64,000 nt of DNA. It comes from Rhizobiaceae bacterium. Lineage in GTDB: Bacteria > Pseudomonadota > Alphaproteobacteria > Rhizobiales > Rhizobiaceae. Position numbers and translations under genes: made by a program. Location: assembly GCA_019635715.1 (NCBI GenBank), contig JAHBYY010000016.1, positions 1 through 64,000 on the forward strand. The letters are read 5' to 3'. Below, in pieces: positions 61,723-64,000 of this stretch; the first letter of the stretch is position 1; each line of letters opens with the position of its first letter. Under the pieces are notes generated by a model, which saw only the letters and a list, made by a program, of their open reading frames with translations, was not told where the DNA came from and searched no databases.

Positions 61723-62595
61723 TTATCGGTCTCTGTAGGCCGCCAGCGCTGTCTCGAACCGCTCGAGGTTTTCCGCCGTATAGGCCACGTAGTCGGAGCC
61801 GGGGGCGTCGAGATGCAGCTCGGAGACCATGCTCCACATCGCCTCGCGCAGCAGCGAAGCGGCCTGCATGGCGGCGTGCGCCCGGCGCAGCTCGGGCGAC
61901 GGCACCGACCCGAAATAGGCCTCCAGGAAGGCATTTGCCTCTTCCGGCCTCATCCCGGCGTTCGAGGCGGTGCCGGCCACGTCGAACATGGCTGTGTTGA
62001 AACCGGCATATTCGAAATCGATCAGCCACAGCCGCTTGCCGTCGTCGAGGATGTTGGCGGGCAGCAGGTCGTTATGGCCGAAGATGATCGGCAGGGCCTG
62101 CTGGGCGGCCTCCAGTTCCGCCGCGACGTCGAGATAGCGCGGAAGCTGGCCCGCCATGCGGCTGCCGCCGGCGGCCAGTGTGCGCGCATAGTCGCGAATG
62201 ACGTGGAACACCCAGAAGATGAAGCCGGCCCCTCGCACCTGTGCCGGCATCTCGATGTGGAAGCAGCGCAGCAGCGCGGCGATCCGCTCGGCATTCGCCC
62301 GCACATCCGCCGCGCCGAACGTCCTGGCATCGAGGAATTCCGTCACCATCATGCCGCCTTCGGCATAATCCACCGCCGGACCGAAGCCGGCCGCCTGCGC
62401 CGCGCGCGCCACCATCGCCTCGCGATGGCGATAGACGTGGTGGAAGGGGAAATCGCGGCCGAACCGCACCACGTGCCTGCCGCCGGGTTCGGTCACCACG
62501 TAGCTTTCGTTGCTCAACCCGCCCTTCAGCGGCTCGATCCGGATCGGTCCCTTCCAAAGCGGCAGCGCTCTGATCCGGTCTTCGATTGTCGTCAT
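61723..62595 (-). CDS. Choline/aminoglycoside-type phosphotransferase
   Basis: A 290-aa protein kinase-like-fold phosphotransferase. It has the GGLSNESYVV loop, VRFG, the catalytic FGHNDLLPANIL (Asp as base) and WLIDFEYAGFN with the DFG-like metal Asp. This pattern is nearest to choline/ethanolamine kinases. The start at 62595 (GGGGG upstream) is preferred over ATG 62742. It is divergent from a DeoR regulator, and a polyamine-type binding protein gene follows that regulator, so its substrate may be an imported amine or alcohol. Confidence 0.88.
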   Translation of the reverse strand: MTTIEDRIRALPLWKGPIRIEPLKGGLSNESYVVTEPGGRHVVRFGRDFPFHHVYRHREAMVARAAQAAGFGPAVDYAEGGMMVTEFLDARTFGAADVRANAERIAALLRCFHIEMPAQVRGAGFIFWVFHVIRDYARTLAAGGSRMAGQLPRYLDVAAELEAAQQALPIIFGHNDLLPANILDDGKRLWLIDFEYAGFNTAMFDVAGTASNAGMRPEEANAFLEAYFGSVPSPELRRAHAAMQAASLLREAMWSMVSELHLDAPGSDYVAYTAENLERFETALAAYRDR

Positions 62596-62700
62596 GATAC
62601 CCCCGCGAATGGTGGCGAACCTTCCCTTGGGTCGGTGCCGCATGTCAACAAAGCTGCCCGGCTTTGACGGGAATGATGACCGCTTCGCGCGGGTTTTGTT

Positions 62701-62718
62701 GATATTGGCGTCGATATC
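62701..62718. promoter_or_regulatory. Candidate operator in the kinase-DeoR divergent region
   Basis: GATAT (62701-62705) and ATATC (62714-62718) are inverted around TGGCGTCG in the 167-nt gap between the two divergent genes. This AT-rich palindrome is well placed for autoregulation by the DeoR-type protein. Confidence 0.4.
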
Positions 62719-62762
62719 ACCTAATGACCGGGCAAATTCCATTTCCTGGCAAGAGCAACGCG

Positions 62763-63524
62763 ATGAATCACTCCAAGCGTCATGGCGAAATCCTGCGCCT
62801 CGTCCAGGAGGCAGGCACGATCACCATCGCCGATCTCGCCACCCGGCTCGGCGTTTCGCTGGAAACCGTGCGCCGCGACGTCAAGCCGCTCACCGGCGAC
62901 GGCTCGGTGCTGAAGATGCACGGCGCCATCGGCCTGCCGGCCTTGGCCGGCGAAGCGCCCTTCGAGCGACGCATGCGCGAGAACGCCGATGCCAAGCGCG
63001 CCATCGCGCGCGCCGTCGCCGCCACCATCAAGGATGGCGATTCGGTGATGCTCGACACCGGCACGACCACCAGCTTCCTGGCCCGCGAGCTGACCGCCCA
63101 CCGGCGGCTGACGGTGATCACCAACTCGTCCGACATCGCCCGCACCCTGGCGACGGTCAACGGCAACAAGGTCTACATGGCCGGCGGCGAGCTGCGCAGC
63201 GACAGCGGCGCGGCGTTCGGCGGCTCGGCCGTCGACTTCGTCAGCCGCTTCAGCGTCAACCATTCGGTCATCTCGACCGGCGCGGTCGATGCCGTCATGG
63301 GCGTCATGGACTTCGACCTCGAAGAGGCCGAGTTCGCGCGCATGGTTCTGTCGCGTGGCGCGCGCCGCCTGGTCGTCACCGACCATTCCAAGTTCGGCCG
63401 GCAGGGGCTCGTGCAGGTCTGCGGCTTCGAAGGGTTCGGCGAGCTTTTCTGCGACCGTGCCCCGCCGGCCGATCTCGCCGCCGCCCTGTCGACCGCCGGC
63501 GTCAGGCTCGCCGTCGCCGGCTGA
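62763..63524 (+). CDS. DeoR-family transcriptional regulator
   Basis: A 253-aa DeoR/GlpR-type regulator. An N-terminal winged helix (HGEILRLVQEAGTITIADLATRLGVSLETVRRDVKPL) is followed by the sugar-phosphate-sensing domain with MLDTGTTTSFLAREL, TNSSDIA, GGELR and VTDHSKFGR. It probably represses the divergent kinase and the binding-protein operon until a phosphorylated substrate appears. ATG 62763 is chosen; ATG 62724 in frame is possible. Confidence 0.93.
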   Translation: MNHSKRHGEILRLVQEAGTITIADLATRLGVSLETVRRDVKPLTGDGSVLKMHGAIGLPALAGEAPFERRMRENADAKRAIARAVAATIKDGDSVMLDTGTTTSFLARELTAHRRLTVITNSSDIARTLATVNGNKVYMAGGELRSDSGAAFGGSAVDFVSRFSVNHSVISTGAVDAVMGVMDFDLEEAEFARMVLSRGARRLVVTDHSKFGRQGLVQVCGFEGFGELFCDRAPPADLAAALSTAGVRLAVAG

Positions 63525-63708
63525 TCGCGCCGCCCGGCCTCCTGTCGGCTGGCCGGCCGACTGCCTCGCCGTATCGAGGCGGCCGCTTCGAAAGATGATG
63601 CCGCCAATACGACGAATGGGATTGCGAAGCCGGCGCCGTCGCGGCACTTTGCATACATGGACAGAAGTCGCCGACCACGAGCGACGTCCGGAGACGGGAG
63701 ACGGGACG

Positions 63709-64000
63709 ATGAAGAGCTTTCTGAAGACGTGCACGGCGCTTGCGATGGCCCTCGGCGTGAGCGGGCAGGCGCTGGCTCAGGTCAAGGAGATCGGCGCCGC
63801 CGAAGGCCAGGTGACGATCATCGCATGGCCCGGCTACATCGAGCGCGGCGAGACCGACAAGGGTTTCGACTGGGTCAGCAAGTTCGAGGCGGCTTCGGGC
63901 TGCAAGGTCAACGTCAAGACCGCCAATACGTCCGACGAGATGGTGGCGCTGATGAACGAGGGCGGCTTCGACCTCGTCACCGCCTCCGGCGATGCCTCGC
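63709..64000 (+). CDS. Polyamine-type ABC transporter substrate-binding protein (cut by window end)
   Basis: The first 97 residues only. A signal peptide (about 1-23, MKSFLKTCTALAMALG ending ALA) is followed by EGQVTIIAWPGYIERGETDK, the opening of PotD-like spermidine/putrescine binding proteins, and FEAASGCKVNVKTANTSDEMVALMNEGGFDLV. GGGAG lies upstream. It lies 184 nt downstream of the DeoR gene, and is likely the first gene of a transporter operon outside the window. Confidence 0.88.
   Translation, partial: MKSFLKTCTALAMALGVSGQALAQVKEIGAAEGQVTIIAWPGYIERGETDKGFDWVSKFEAASGCKVNVKTANTSDEMVALMNEGGFDLVTASGDAS

Overview
The window is GC-rich chromosomal DNA, densely coded on both strands. Short palindromic repeats sit in many of its intergenic gaps. 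Gene content (an imp-type type VI secretion locus, a dihydroxyacetone-PTS set beside a sugar ABC transporter, BMP-type nucleoside importer, class III cyclases, many ABC importers) and the ~130-150 bp mosaic palindromes point to an alphaproteobacterium of the order Hyphomicrobiales/Rhizobiales, probably near Mesorhizobium or Aminobacter. That placement is inferred from gene content only. No rRNA, tRNA, CRISPR array or transposase was seen.

Region 1 (0.1-19.1 kb) is a type VI secretion locus. A minus-strand operon, led by a good sigma70-like promoter with an overlapping palindrome, runs ompA-like, tssA, tssB, tssC, hcp, tssE, tssF, tssG, tssH/clpV, a small exported protein and a LysM protein. 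Divergent on the plus strand are vgrG, a 182-aa accessory gene, a PAS-PAS-GGDEF-EAL protein and the FHA protein tagH. The membrane-complex genes tssJ/K/L/M are not in the window.

Region 2 (19.3-30.1 kb) joins a carbohydrate ABC transporter (binding protein, two permeases, a 67-aa membrane protein, two different ATPases) to a complete dihydroxyacetone phosphorylation chain (dhaL, dhaM, HPr, enzyme I, a possible HTH protein, dhaK). A perfect 28-bp palindrome lies upstream. The parts suggest uptake of a triose/polyol such as glycerol or dihydroxyacetone and its PEP-dependent phosphorylation.

Region 3 (30.1-40.7 kb) is mostly minus-strand. It holds a GNAT/RHH toxin-antitoxin pair, a peptide/oligosaccharide ABC importer, a secreted heparin-lyase-I-like protein, a class III nucleotide cyclase and a DUF3095 protein that keeps the two cyclase metal aspartates.

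Region 4 (40.8-51.3 kb) is a surface-glycan-like cluster of four glycosyltransferases, a polysaccharide deacetylase and a methyltransferase. It surrounds a metallo-beta-lactamase hydrolase, a stand-alone cyclic-nucleotide-binding protein and a 904-aa ABC-exporter-like protein whose ATPase motifs are degraded and whose nucleotide-binding domain is expanded by repeated segments. With the cyclases of region 3 this looks like a cyclic-nucleotide signalling module (make, sense, perhaps degrade) tied to glycan production or export, and it is the best candidate here for an undescribed system.

Region 5 (51.5-59.6 kb) is a BMP-family nucleoside/nucleobase ABC transporter with a cytosine-deaminase-like enzyme. 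About 1.2 kb of accessory DNA interrupts it: a 189-aa gene bounded by a 56-bp duplication of the permease 3' end, and a GIY-YIG gene flanked by REP-like palindromes. A DUF4160/DUF2442 pair follows.

Region 6 (59.6-64 kb) carries an SDR dehydrogenase divergent from mannonate dehydratase (uxuA), a choline-kinase-like phosphotransferase divergent from a DeoR regulator, and the start of a polyamine-type binding protein cut by the window edge.
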